This document shows positions 23,370-35,479 of a DNA stretch of 64,000 bases, piece after piece. Every line of letters begins with the position of its first letter. Positions within the stretch are counted from its first letter, which is position 1. The notes beneath the pieces were generated by a model that worked only from the letters and a program-made list of their open reading frames with translations, was not told where the DNA came from and did no database searches. Source of the stretch: Mallotus nudiflorus (lineage: Eukaryota > Streptophyta > Magnoliopsida > Malpighiales > Euphorbiaceae); assembly GCA_947683625.1 (NCBI GenBank), contig CANTUR010000381.1:310001-374000 (forward strand), written 5' to 3'. The position numbers were made by a program, and so were the translations under genes.

Positions 23370-23800
23370 AGCTTTCAACTTCTCTTTGAAAGAAAGAATT
23401 GATCTCATTCCTTATCTTTAATACCTTTGTAAGTGGGAAGTACTTGTTAAAGAAAGTGGTGTAAAGCTCTTGCCAAGTGTTGATGGAGTTGGATAGCAAG
23501 CTTGTAAACCATCTCTTTACTTTATCCATAAGGGAAAATAGAAAGAGAATTAGCCGAACTACTTTAGGCTATACTCCATTCATCTTGAAGGTTGAGCAAT
23601 ACTCCAAGAACCAAGTCATATGACCAATTGGATCCTCATATGGTAACCCACTGAATTATGAGTTTTGAATCATTTGAATCATGGCAAGCTTAATCTTAAA
23701 GTTATTAGTTGCTACTGATGGCCTCACAATTAGAGTTTGGTTGCCTTGAACATTAGGACTCACAAAATCTCATATAGTTCTTTTTCCATTCTATCCATTA
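23370..23800 (-). pseudogene. Element A gag
   Basis: The minus strand reads NFKIKLAMIQMIQNS, GLPYEDPIGHMTWFLEYCST, LILFLFSLMDKVKRWFTSLL and NTWQELYTTFFNKYFP, a strong match in order and spacing to the Athila capsid core. TAG/TAA stops interrupt it, at positions where Gln or Trp would be expected. Confidence 0.82.
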
Positions 23801-24045
23801 TGAGTTTCTTTGTCTTGGTGGTGGATCTCTTTCTTTTTTATTCATCCTATTAATTTATTTCTTCTTCTTTTTAAGCTATAAATTAAGTGGTATTAATAGG
23901 GCTCTTTATTTTCTTACACTTCTTTTTATGTGCATGCAACAACATAAGTTCTTGTAAAACCATAAATGAAAATAATCTAATAAAAAAGTAAAAAGATTAT
24001 ATAAATCAAACAACACAATTTTCTTAACAATATCAATTTGAGGAA

Positions 24046-24063
24046 TCCTTGGCAATGGCACTA
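24046..24063 (-). other. Primer binding site of element A
   Basis: The minus strand reads TAGTGCCATTGCCAAGGA next to the 5' LTR, a decayed form of the tRNA-Asp-type site usual in Athila; all differences from that form are transitions. Confidence 0.7.
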
Positions 24064-25498
24064 AAAACTTAACGTGTGAAATTCGTAAGCATACAAAATT
24101 GTACAAATAGTAAAAATAAGATTGTCCCATAGAGATTACAAATTGAGTATTGAAATACTAAGAGTGCTTATTTGTTTAAACACTGAATTTTATTTTTAAA
24201 ATCAAACATAAATCTAACTTAATTTAACAAACAAATTTAAAGCTAGGGTTTTTATTTTCAATTCAACCTTCTATTAAGATAAATTAAATATTTAAGTCTA
24301 AACTAACCTTAATCAATTTTGAAAGCATCTATAGAATCATAGGTTTTCCTCTCATATAAACCCATAATTAATTAAGTAGAATTAACACCAATTTTTATAG
24401 CTCTCACTAACTAAGTGTTTCTTAGACCTAATTTTAAGCCCAACTTTAATCAATATTAGTTACTTAAATGTCTCTCAACTAAGTAAGCAACTAATAGGTT
24501 ATTGTTTGAATCCAATAGAACCTATTTCTCAATCAAGTTGTAAAGTGTAATTTCAATCTAAGGGTGATCAAGCCTAAGATAACATTAATTTCAATAATAA
24601 CCGATGAATTAAAATTAAAAAATTAGGCTTAATCATAGCATGCACATAGTTGAATTGAAATAAGAACCCTAAAAATCTTTTTAGCTACTCAAGTTAAAAG
24701 AAAGAGAAGAAGATGAAGTATAGAGAATAAAAGTAATCATTATTACTCAATGAAAAATGAAATAACAAATAGTTTAATTAAGAAGAACACCATTTTCTAT
24801 TGAACCAACTTTAATAGAGGGTTTTATATTCTCAATCTTCAAAACCAAAATCTCTTAATTAATATCAAAAGAACTTGAATAAAAACTACTTTGATTCTTA
24901 AGAAAAATAAAGTAAAGATGTTGAAAAGATATCTTGAGTTCCTTAAAAGGCTCCCTTTTATAAACCCAACATCCAACATCTCTAAGTTTGTTACAATTCA
25001 AATGCCACGAAATCCCCCTAAATTAGTAGCTTAAAATTTGAATTTGAAAAGTTATTGTAATAGCTTACATAACTGTGTGCACCCACGTACACGACTGTGC
25101 ACCTATTCTCTCTTGAAATGTATTAAATCAGGCATGGCAATAAGGTGTGCATGGTTGTGTTGTCTTTTCAAAATCCAAGCATGGTTGTGCACACCCACTC
25201 GCATGACTATGAAACTGCATATTGCTTTAAACCTTAATTTTTCTTTAAGGATTTGACTTGTTCTAACTTTTGAATCTTATCTTTGACTTGTTTAACTCCT
25301 TTAAACCTCTCTAATGCATCCTATAATAAAAGATACACAAAGATTAACCTAACCAACTTAAAATAAAAACAATCCTAACAACTTAAACAAAAACATAAAA
25401 GATAACTAAAAGATCTTAACATTAACTAAAAATGCAATTAAATTGATTCTAGACTTGTAGAAAGGAGTGTTCAAAACATAAGGTTTTCACACTCATCA
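24064..25498 (-). repeat. 5' LTR of element A
   Basis: About 1435 bp, starting TGATGAGTGTG on the minus strand at 25498 and ending next to the primer site. It pairs with 1115-2177. It holds short dyads of the gcaca/tgtgc type near 25070-25210, matching those at 1738-1890. The low end is approximate. Confidence 0.8.
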
Positions 25499-26800
25499 AT
25501 TCGCAATAATATAATTTACCAAATCATTCAAATCATAAAGATTAGAATTACGATCCATTTGCATTTTCTTAAAATCCTTAATCATTTTCTCAATTTTTTC
25601 TCGATGTGTCCAAGTCTCATCACACAAATTTTCTTGTAATGAGAAGCCGTAATTTTTAATAACAAATACATAAAATTTTTATTTAGTATACACATAATAT
25701 ACCAATTTTCTATAATGAATACAAAAAGCAAAAATATAAAGAAGGATCGTATTTATTTGTTTTGTTAATCACACTAAGTGTTATAAATTTACTAAAAAAA
25801 ATTCATATAAAAAATAATATGAAAATTTTAATCGCACCAAGTGATTAAAATAATTTCAAATAATAATTAATTACACTAAATAATTAATAAAAAATTTTAA
25901 ATAAAAAATTAAATACATTTTTTTATTAAATAAACTTTATTTATTAAATGAATTTAAATATAAATATAATATTTATTAAGAAAATCAACCTAACAAATGG
26001 CAAGAACATATCTTGACATGTGGGAGATCCATGTTTCAAATCTTAATTGAAATAAAAACAAAAATAAAATAAAAAATATAATTGAAAGTTTTCTTGTTTT
26101 TTTTAGGCCGCATATTCAACATCTAGAAAAAACATTTAAATTTTAAGTTGCTAACTTTGAGTGATTGTAACTCTCAACTTCCGTATTCATTCACAATGCT
26201 ATACAATTTAACATGTTAACAACATACTTTCATTTAAACTCAAAAATATAAACTTAAAGTTTCTATATTTTTAAGATGTTAACACTCAAAGTATGTCTAT
26301 TAATTAGGATTTAACACTTAGTTAAATTTTGAAATAAAATTTTAGAATATCATGTTCAACTAGCCAATTTATAGAGATCATAACTTTCAAAATACATATC
26401 CTAGAAAGTTTGAAATGTCTACTGCAATATAAATGCAATCTCATGCCTTAGAATGTTACAAATATTAAGTTATAGATTTTCAAAGTAGTCAACATGCTAC
26501 AATTTGGAGAGAAATTCAGAACGACAATAATAATTAGCAAACTTTGAAAATTCGTAACTCATTCAATTTTTAACCAAAAAATAAGACCTATATATCAAAT
26601 TAAAGCTTGCAATTTCTACTTTCATTATGATACAAAAAATTAAAGATATAACATATTTTGCATAGTGAAACAACTATTCAAAGTATGCCACATGAACAAG
26701 TATAAACAAGCTTTATAAATATGTATAAGCATGGCATAATTGAATCTCTACAAATTGATCATATGTCAATCCATATTTTTAGACTAGAACACAAGTAACT
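25499..26800. other. AT-rich intergenic or retroelement-derived sequence
   Basis: No protein-like frame. It may be the internal remnant of the copia-like element whose LTR follows. At 25766-25890 three dyads share a CACYAAGTG-like centre; the clearest has 9-bp arms ATTTTAATC/GATTAAAAT. Confidence 0.5.
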
Positions 26801-26814
26801 CGACTCTAACACCA
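26801..26814 (-). other. Copia-type primer binding site (decayed)
   Basis: The minus strand reads TGGTGTTAGAGTCG one base after the LTR end, close to the initiator-Met-type site TGGTATCAGAGC common in plant copia elements. Confidence 0.5.
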
Positions 26815-26815
26815 A

Positions 26816-27241
26816 TGATGAAAAAATTAATAAACAAAGAATTGAAGAAGCTTATAGGTTTTGCTTGCCAATAATCCTAAAAATCAAACTTGTATTAATA
26901 GTGTACGAAAAGAATCGCAAACTTGGAAACTTTTTAATGAACAAAAACTTAAATATCCTATTTGCAAAGAAAAAAATAAGATTGTGGCATTCTATTTTTC
27001 ATAGAGACTTTTCTCTATACTTTCCTTCTTTTTTTTAAATTTCTCATACTCTTGTCAGAAAAAAGCCAATTGCCTTTTTTTTTCTCATATAATAACTCAT
27101 TTTGGGAGTTATTGATTGGATGAGGTAATTGCCAATGGCAGTTACCACTTATCCAATTTCTCTTTTTTTATTAATTAGAAAAAAGTTATTTATACATAAA
27201 ATGAATTCAGGTCAATGGGTGACCCGTTCCATATTCTAACA
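26816..27241 (-). mobile_element. Copia-like LTR relic, 426 bp
   Basis: On the minus strand it runs from TGTTAGAATATGGAACGG (27241) to TTTTTTCATCA (26816) and is followed by a primer-site-like sequence. No second LTR or coding region was found, so it is a truncated element. Confidence 0.55.
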
Positions 27242-27374
27242 GAAATGCTCATGTTACTCAAAATAACATCAAATGTATTATGAAAATCTATAGAAAGAAA
27301 AGCTTACATGCTATGGGAAACCATGTTCTCATTTGTTATAAAACTTCATCAGAAATGTTTTCAAGCATATTACA

Positions 27375-27725
27375 TGCATGGCTCCCTATACTTGTCACAT
27401 TTTGTCAGTTTGACACTTTAACTTATAGTTTTGCCCTTTTGACACCTAAACTTGGCTAAAATGAACTAGTTTTCACTAATATAATGACATAATGCATTCA
27501 CCATCACCTACACTTGTCACGTTTTATTAATTTGACACCTCTACTTATAGTTTTTATTTAGTCAAACCTTTATGATGTGGCAGATGTTGATTCATTATTC
27601 CATGCCACATGTGCTAATAGGAGTTTTAAAATTGCAATTTAGCCAAATTTAGGTTTCAAAATGGCAAAAATATAAATTGAGGTATCAAATTGATAAAAAG
27701 TGACAAATACACAGGGCCATGTATA
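27375..27725. mobile_element. MITE with about 65-bp terminal inverted repeats
   Basis: The left end catggctccctatacttgtca...agtttgacactttaacttatag matches the reverse complement of the right end (catggccctgtgtatttgtca...aatttgatacctcaatttatag). An internal copy of the end motif lies near 27505-27560. A relative sits in the last intron of the sigma factor gene (58875-59200). Superfamily not determined. Confidence 0.75.
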
Positions 27726-27930
27726 TATTATGCCATTTTGTAAGATCCATTATACATATGAATGTCAACAAACATGAACTTAGGAAAAATCAATACTAAA
27801 CTTACAACTGCACTATTTTAAAAGTAGACTATATTTGTTAACTAATGTTTGGTTGAATCTTATGAAACCATAAAGAAAGAGAAAGAGGATATGAGATATG
27901 ATAAGATAAAATAAAAAAGTCTATTATTAT

Positions 27931-29806
27931 TGTAGGCAGCGGGCGGGGGCACTCAAGTTTTGGCGACCATGGTTCTATGTGAAGTCATAGGCCTGCTAGG
28001 AAATACAAAATGGGCTTAAGGCCCAAAATGGAGATGGAGTCGTCACTCAGATAAAATCCGAGACACACTGTACAGTAACTAGATTCCATGGAGGTTCCTA
28101 GAAGCCATCATCTGAGATCAAGTTCGAAAACTAGGTATGGGCTTTTGGAATGCCCACCTAACCTTACAGTTGGCCTCTGTGTGTGTTTCATATTTTATTA
28201 CCTTTGATTATTAAATTATTTATTTGTTTTAACATGGATTACAATCATTTCCAATTTTATATTTTAGTCCAAGTTTGCACATTAGTCTTATTTCATGCTT
28301 ATAACCCGACATACATTATAAATAAAACAAATAATAAAAAAATTACAATCATACATTCCAAATAAATAGGGGAAGGGATTAAGGATTACAACATCTTGTA
28401 CAAAGGAAAAAAAAATAAAGGAAAATAAACCATACATAAACCAAAAATAAACCAAAAGCAAAATAATTAATTATACAAATAAAACCTCTTAAGAACTAGT
28501 TAATGGAATAATTATTTGATAATTACCAAATAATCCCTATAACAAATACAAGTTGATTCCATCTTATAAGGCAATGACATTATTCATAAAATAATATTCA
28601 TAGAAAATAAAAATGATATCATAAAATAGTCTCATAAATAACATAATAATCATTATTTAATAAAGATATCAAATGACATTGTCCATGCATAAACTCATCA
28701 TATAGAACAAAAAAACACAAAGATATGTAAAAATATATCAAATAATAATTAAAATCAAAGTAGAATGGTGCAGGATTCTGATGAAGCGACGACGCCTCTG
28801 AAGCAGGAGACGATTTCAAATCGCCTCAACACATAGAGGCATTGCCTCTTCAATAGAGACAGAGATGAGCTACATTTATTAAATGATAAGAAACTCAAAT
28901 TTTCATGCAAATAAATAAAAAATATATGAATATACTAAGATTAACAATCAATACTTAATGTTTCAAGCAATCATGCTTCACATATGACCCTATATAAGCA
29001 ATATAACTCAAAAGAGCAAGAAAATAAAGTAATAAAAACAAATTTTTAATAAAATAAAGAACTTGGGGGTTAAAAATAAGGAACCTCATAGATTTGGACA
29101 AAGCTTGATGCACCTAACTGAGCCCTCAGAGCTTAATTGATCAACTTAAGTGCTTAGAATGCAAAGAAGTCTTCCTTCTTCTTAAGAAATGAGGTCTTTT
29201 GGTTGAAGAAATGCCTTTTTTCTTCCTCTTATTCCTTTCTTCTTTTCTTCCCTTTCTTTTTTCTCTACTATTTTCTTTTTTTTTAGCTCCAAAAGCCTCC
29301 CTTTTCCAATCCTTTCATATTAAGAAAATGCTAAAAATTCCTCTCTTTCTCTTTCCTCTCTTCCTTTGAAGCTTATCCCCTCTTTTCTTTTTCAATTCCC
29401 TCCCAAACCACTCTCACCTTCTCCTTAGCATTCCTAATGCCCCTCTCTCTATTTTTCGCCTTATTTTTTTTTCTTTAATGACTAAAAATGCCTTAAGTCA
29501 GGGGCAAGTCAATCCTAACTGTTGCTATAAATGACATTCAATGCAGCAATTGGTGGGCACGAAGAGGCGATAAGGTGTTGCCTCACCGATGGCCAAGGTG
29601 AAGAGGCAAGGCCTCTTCACTGAGGTGATCACCTCTTCACCTAGGCCATATCTGGGCCTAGTAGGCTAAAAGGTGATGGGCCTGGGCTTTAGCTTATGGT
29701 TTGGGCTTGGATTTGGTATTTGGGCATCTAAGTCCATTTTTGAGAGTTTTCGGTACTTTCTCATTATTGGGCTTTCATTGCAGGTCAGTTAAACTGAAGG
29801 TGTCCA
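27931..29806 (-). repeat. 3' LTR of element C
   Basis: About 1876 bp. The low 330 bp match the truncated 5' LTR at 42563-42893 (cgaccatgg...tatgtga, aggaaatacaaaatgg, atgggcttttggaatgcccacctaacctt). The start at 29806 (TGGACACC on the minus strand) is inferred from an adjacent purine-rich tract, CAAAAAACTAATGGGGCAG. It holds palindromes at 28807-28848 and 29598-29635 and a pyrimidine-rich stretch at 29160-29480. Confidence 0.78.
29598..29635. repeat. Two perfect palindromes in the element C LTR
   Basis: GTGAAGAGGC/GCCTCTTCAC, perfect 10-bp arms with a 3-base spacer (29598-29620), then the perfect 14-bp palindrome GAGGTGATCACCTC (29622-29635). Related dyads recur in element C at 28836, 31145, 31185, 33730 and 33778. 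Confidence 0.9.
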
Positions 29807-30039
29807 TAGTCTGCCCCATTAGTTTTTTGAAAAATCAAAATTTCTGAAAATAATTTTTTAAAAAAGCAACATGCACATAAAATAAATGAAATATAAGAAT
29901 GATGTACTTGACCTTCGAGTTTCACTCAGGCCATCAATCTTGGGAATTCAAACCTAAAAGGTCAAACTTTAATCCTTAAAATATAACTGTGATCCTTGGG
30001 TTATCCTTGCTTGATCTGTACTCATTATAGATTTGTCAT

Positions 30040-30460
30040 GAATGTCGAGCATGGCCCAATCTTCATTCAATAAAAAGAGATGAAGCATAATCGTGTTCCT
30101 CTAACATGGCCCGATTAGCTACTCATTATAAATTTATTATGAATCCCAAGCATGGCCCAATCTTTACTCAGTAGAAATAAATGAAATGTAACTGTGTTCC
30201 TTGAGCATGGCCCAATCTTCACTCAATAAAGAGGTAAAATGTAATTATGCTCCTCAAGCATGGACCGATAAGTTACTCATTATAAATTATTGTGAATCTC
30301 GAGCATGGCCTAATCTTCACTCAATAAAGAGAATGCACTTCAAGGATTCAAACCTAACCAGACGCTTGTTCTTTTGTGCACTTTAGGGATTCAAACCTGA
30401 CCAGACACTTTTTCTTCTGCTCACTTCTAGGATTCAAACTCGACTAGATTCTTTTTCTTT
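30040..30460 (+). repeat. Two adjacent minisatellites in element C
   Basis: First, about six copies of a roughly 53-bp unit containing gcatggcccaatcttcactc (near 30049, 30104, 30150, 30206, 30259 and 30304). Then three copies of a roughly 50-bp unit containing aggattcaaacctgaccaga (30330-30460). Confidence 0.75.
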
Positions 30461-31144
30461 CTAATTCTTTGACTAAGATGTTTTTATTTCTCAAACATCG
30501 ATTCTAAGGTACACCTAAGCAATGAAGCAAAAATTTAATAAAAATTTTTATTATTATTATTTTTTTTTTGTAAAATACTCTTGGTGGGCCACAGACCAAC
30601 TTGTGTCTTTTCCATAAAATGGGCTTGATCCTTCACCTTTTATTTCCTCCAGTATTCTTTCCTCCTCAACATATAAATTCCCTTTCTCCCTTGCAAAGGT
30701 CACTTTCACCTTTTTCTTTTACATTCTCTTTTCTTCTCTTTTATTCTTTTGATCTTTTATCATCATGGATGTTGTATGAACCTCAAATTTGCCAGTATGG
30801 GACCCAATAGTACCTGTGGTGCACCCTTCATGGAGTTTTGGACTTAGTGTCAAGGATGAGATTCTCCTTCTTACAGACATGCGATCCTACATTTGCAGAT
30901 TAGCCACGGGAGAGGTTAGTACCAAATTTTCAATTTTCTCCTATAAATAATGACAAATAGTATTGGTTATTGTTCATGAGTGTATATTTTTCATTTTAAT
31001 CAAAGAAATTAAATTTTATTGAATGAAAATTAAAAATTCAAATTTCGCTATCAAATCCCCGACAGAGGAGGTGTTTCCTCTTCGATACAGTGATCGCCTT
31101 ATCACAAAAAGGCATTTTCCTTTTCATGTCAAGGCACACACATG

Positions 31145-31200
31145 GAGGCAATCACCTCCTGACAAAGAGGTGACACTTCTATGATGAGGTGATTGCCTCT
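31145..31200. repeat. GAGGYRATYRCCTC palindromes before the antisense gene
   Basis: GGAGGCAATCACCTCC (31145-31160) and GAGGTGATTGCCTC (about 31185-31198), with weaker copies from 31070. Same family as the LTR dyads. Confidence 0.8.
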
Positions 31201-31289
31201 AGCCTAGAAGCGTTTACCTCTTTGACACAGTTCTGAAAAAAAAAACTTCATTTATTCACGAAAAATAACAATTTCACTCCCTATTTTCT

Positions 31290-33419
31290 TCCTATAGCTA
31301 GATGCCCATACCTTCAAGGGTGCCAAGAACTTTAGTGGCACACACACTTGGTATAATGAGCTTATAAAAGTGGTGCAGACTTGCATTTGCAACATGGGGT
31401 TTTCCAATTTCATTTTAGCACTCCCGATGTAGTAGAGGCACATGGACTACCAATCTCTTCATGCGCTAATAAAGAGATGGTCAAACACTACCCACACATT
31501 TCACCTAACTTTTGAGGAGTTTACACTTGACCCAACGGCTTTCACTGTAGTCATTGGCATAGCTTATATAAGGGATTTGGTCCTTTTCGATGCTAGCCTC
31601 CACTAGTTGTCTCCAAACTGACTTGCTTTCATCAAGTGTTTACTTGGCATGGTCCTAGCCACGAAGGGGAGCCACATAGTGAAGCTTGAATACATCAAGA
31701 GCTTCTATACCCGTGCTAGAGTTAAGGTTATTATCACACCTCAATAGATTGATTAGGTAGTACGTGCATTTTTGGTATACTTGCTAGGCCCCATGCTATT
31801 TGTAGACACTATGAGCTCCATAAACCTGAATTTCCTGATGCCCCTGAGAGACTTGGATCTGGTGGCCATGTATGATTGGGGCTCTGGCTTATATATACTA
31901 GAGTATGGATGAGTCTGTGCGTGAAGCCAAAAGGCTTTATGGCTTATGTCACGCCATCCTGGTACTCTCCTTTTCTTTTTACTCTTAGGTTCCTCCTTAA
32001 CTGCCATTATCAGAATTTACTAACATATCTTCTTCTTTTTTTTACAGGATTGGGCACTAGAGCTTGAGCTTATGATAGGGATTACTTGAGTTATTAACAC
32101 CTTTCCCTACTATGGCGAGTGGGGCCTGAGTCAAGCTTGGAAGAGACTAGTTGCACGTGTAAACATCCATCATGAGCGGCTAAACATGCTTACACATGAT
32201 GAGGTGAGTGCCTACAATTATAATTATAATTAGCGACACATTCGTTAATCAAATCCATTTACTTATTTGTTCATTCTTATAGTTGTGCCCAAACTTATGG
32301 GGTCCCTAGGTTGGATGGTCTTAAGTTATGATCTGCTCAATCCCACTATCCCGAAAGAGGGTGCTACTTTGAGGGCCTGACTGTAGGGTTTGGTATCTTG
32401 GTGAGAGAGTCCACTCGTGGTGGATGTGTACTTGAGTGAGACGACCACCCTTTGTTCCTCCCCGACACATTTTCTAGGCACACGAGTTAAAGGGAGATGA
32501 GCTTGGCCAGGCCTTGGTAGGGGATGATGTTGCTGATTACTGCGAGAAGAGGAAGTCTCACTACATTGATTTCACCTGAGCTTATCTTATACAGAGGGTG
32601 CCTCTACCTACACCTGCATTTTAGGAAAACATACAATTCAATTAAGCATGTATTTTACCCTCATGCTTGTGGATGCCATTTCCTGATTGAGTTTTCATCC
32701 TCAACTGCCAATTAGGGCATTAATTCCTTGTCCTAGGCCTACCACATAGGAGAGGCCTCATTAGCGCCCTCATATTATACCCAATGGTGAGGGTTCCTCT
32801 TCTGGAAAACCACCAACTATGGAGCCTTCTAGCCCTTGATCCTAAATAGTAATTGGTAGGGTCGCCACTACCCCAGACTTATTGACCCACTGTTGGGCAC
32901 CTTTAGCCTAGCTCTCTCATCAGTTCTTAATGTTAGACATGACCTTGGAGACAATATTCCTCCTAGAGGCCACTACACATATGAGTTCCTTTCTTTTAAA
33001 GTCCTATTCTATTGCTCAACTTAACACACAGTTAGTTCTAATTAATATATTAATTATATAGATATCTCAAGATTAGTGAGAGTATATGTACCGAGTGGTC
33101 AAGGCCCATTGGGACTTCTTGATACAGTGACACATCAGTGGAAGGTAAAAGAAACTACACTTTATTTCTACATGTATGCATGCTTTCATGATTCTTACCT
33201 CTCATTACATCTTGGTAGGACTGAGATAAGGCTAGTTAAGCCAGGATCACTACCCTTGAGCACTAGCTTATTATTCTCTAGATCGAGGGTGACAAGGAGG
33301 AGGAGGCAACTGATGGACAGGCTAAGGATAACAATGATAATGATGGAGCTAATCCTGCTAATGCTTCCATGGATGACCCTGCTAATGAGGGAGCTGATGA
33401 GTCTGGAGACGACAAGTAA
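31290..33419 (+). pseudogene. Plant-mobile-domain-like gene on the opposite strand of element C
   Basis: Plus-strand exons with intron-like gaps. Exon-like 1 (to about 31961) has FHLTFEEFTLDPTAFTVVIG (about 31500), KGSHIVKLEYIKSFYTRARV (about 31665) and VYLLGPMLFVDTMSSINLN followed by LRDLDLVAMYDWGSGL (31775-31890), the order typical of a plant mobile domain. An intron ends at tttttttacag (about 32048); the next exon reads SQAWKRLVARVNIHHERLNM before gtgagt (about 32202). A late exon (about 33283-33419) encodes an acidic Asp/Asn/Glu-rich tail ending at TAA. Such domains occur in MAIN-like genes and in retroelements. Stops make it a pseudogene. Name recalled, not searched. Confidence 0.7.
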
Positions 33420-33689
33420 AGGGGATGCCCAAGATGATGTTTTAGCATAGTATTATTTTGATTGGAGCTATATTTAATGTTTGGAACTATTGCTTTGCTA
33501 CTGTTTAAACTAATTCTTTACTTTTAGCATTTTCATGTTTTATACTGAATGATTGGATGCAACATTTAAATCCAAGTTTTAGCAAAATTTTGAATCAATC
33601 ATCAAATTTTATTACTTAACAACTTTTCTTCTGATTTTGTTTGTACACTTCAACCATTTTGTAGTAGTATAAAGATCACTCTTGTTGTT

Positions 33690-33800
33690 TAGGAGGCATC
33701 ACCTCTTCATAGAGGTATTGCCTCTTTATGAAGAGGCAATAGCAAATTGCCTCTTCACATAAAGGCATTGCCTGATCATAGAGGTGAACACCTCTATAAA
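33690..33800. repeat. Palindrome cluster between the two antisense genes of element C
   Basis: Perfect 11-bp arms GAAGAGGCAAT/ATTGCCTCTTC with a 5-base spacer (33730-33756), and perfect 9-bp arms ATAGAGGTG/CACCTCTAT with a 2-base spacer (33778-33797), plus weaker copies. Confidence 0.9.
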
Positions 33801-33909
33801 TTCACTCTATAACTATAAAAACCCCCCAAATCTTCTTCAAATTCCCTAATTCCCATTGACGCAAATTCCCCTCGTTCTCTTTGTCTTGGCAGCACTTTAG
33901 CCCTTTAAT

Positions 33910-35120
33910 ATGACTGAAAGAAGCTTGAAATAACTATAACCGATTTTGTAAAGTTTAGATGAAAATTCATGGGCTAGATTAGAACCCTTTCACCTATCTG
34001 CCTTCCAATCTTTGCATGCTAAGGAGATCAATTTCCCATTTTTCTATGTTCTTGCCTAGTTTTGGGATTCTTAGACACATGTCTTTCGATTCAACATAGT
34101 GGAACTCTGCCCTTTATCAGAGGAATTTGAAGCTATCCTAGGCACTCAAATGGATTTTGCTCATTAGATTGCAATTCCTTCAATTGAATCTCTAAATTTG
34201 CATACTATCCAATATCAAATGGCTAGACTATTCAATATGTCTCCACAGTCTTCTCTTTGCCATATGTTTAGTAATAAAGTCCTGATGTGGCCTTTTTTTG
34301 AAACTATTGTGACTGTAGATAGTAATGAGGTTTACTAGCCTCAGATGATTGCCCTTTGTCTATATGCTCAATTTCTACTAGTTTCCCCATTCAACAATTG
34401 TGACCCAAAGATTCTTCATATTTTAGACCAAGTTGTAGTTGGTCTAAATCCTTTCCCCCTCATTCTAGTGGAAACCATATCATCCTTGACAATTTCTCAA
34501 AGACCCAATGATTCTTTAGGAGTCCTTTTCTACTAGAGGTGAGCTCTTTCTCTCTTATCCTTTTCTATTTTTCTATCATTTTTTACCCATTTATCATCCG
34601 TGTAGGCTTGGTTGTAAGAAAAACTGAGATTGCTTGAACCTCCCAAAGACATCATGCATTATAGAGCCAAGCATTTTCATAAAAGGAGACTTCATCCCAT
34701 CCTAGAGGGCATTCAGAGTTGGTTTTCTACATTCCTTGACACTCTAGTTCAGTGGTCATGCCCATAGTAGAGGTTGCAATATGTGACTATTCGGTCCTAC
34801 ACTTACTGTGTCCCTTTGGCCGGTCTCCACTTTACCACTTTCTACAACCTTGCTTGGCTTTGCAGGGAACAAAGGAAAAATAGCAAATCATGGACTTGGT
34901 GCATAAGTTTGAGCCAAGGCCCCTTTCTCAGAATTTTCTAGACAACTTGGTTGCTAATTGGTCTCGTAGAATCATTTAAAGGTTTATTAACTATGATGGA
35001 TATCAGCCTACTAATGACCAGTATAAGGCATGGATTCTGTTACAATAAACAAAGAAGGGTGAATTTATAATAAATAAGAGAAAACGAGCTTTACAAGCAT
35101 TGAGTGCCCAGGGTGTTTAG
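33910..35120 (+). pseudogene. DUF7745-like gene on the opposite strand of element C
   Basis: One plus-strand frame from ATG 33910 reads, between TAA/TAG stops, FHLSAFQSLHAKEINF, THVFRFNIVELCPLSEEFEA, IQYQMARLFNMSPQSS and KVLMWPFFETI, then the open block LYAQFLLVSPFNNCDPKILH, VVVGLNPFPLILVETISSL. After gtgagc (about 34539) an intron-like stretch ends in tag near 34607. The next exon reads AKHFHKRRLHPILEGIQSWF and later YVTIRSYTYCVPLAG. This resembles the protein family, recalled as DUF7745, found as antisense ORFs in Tat elements. Function unknown. It lies tail-to-tail with integrase. Confidence 0.6.
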
Positions 35121-35479
35121 AAGAGAAGCAAACAAAACTAGCTTATGAAATTTAGTCTTTTATATGCTTTTCATGAGGTAGAATTTCCTTTTTAGTTAAA
35201 CAGTGTGTAATAAGCATTTAATGCAATGTTCAGCAATAATAAAGGCAACCCACTTCATTTAATTTAAGCAAAATGTGACTATACATTTTACTTCTTACAT
35301 ATCTCCTATAGTTAATTAGCTTGTCCTAGCAAGTTTCCCAACTAACTATTTTTTTCTCTCTCTCCTTTTAAATGGCCTTTACTTTTGCCTAAATCACCCT
35401 TTTGAGTTTTCAATCCAATAGGACTTTTTATTTTTTTTCATTTTATTATCTTTAACTTTTGCCTAGGTAGCCTCTTTTG

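Larger units (their letters stand above)
1115..25498 (-). mobile_element. Element A: Athila-type Ty3/gypsy retrotransposon, nested and decayed
   Basis: Minus-strand order: 5' LTR (25498-24064), tRNA-Asp-type primer site, gag, protease, RT, RNase H, integrase, Athila ORF-1-type gene, polypurine tract, 3' LTR (2177-1115, then interrupted). The pieces read as one element only after removing the solo LTR at 8032-9552 and element B at 9837-21964, both flanked by exact 5-bp duplications. The RT reads a pattern typical of Athila (MPFGLCNAP-like, then a FMDD box). The gag and ORF-1 segments are also Athila-like. Every gene carries in-frame stops, so it is not autonomous. About 10.7 kb of A itself is present, with the far end of its 3' LTR beyond the left edge. 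Confidence 0.9.

Noticed and set aside
25985..26050. SINE-like B box (gatttgaaacatggatc on the minus strand)
   Set aside because: No matching A box, poly-A tail or target duplication seen.
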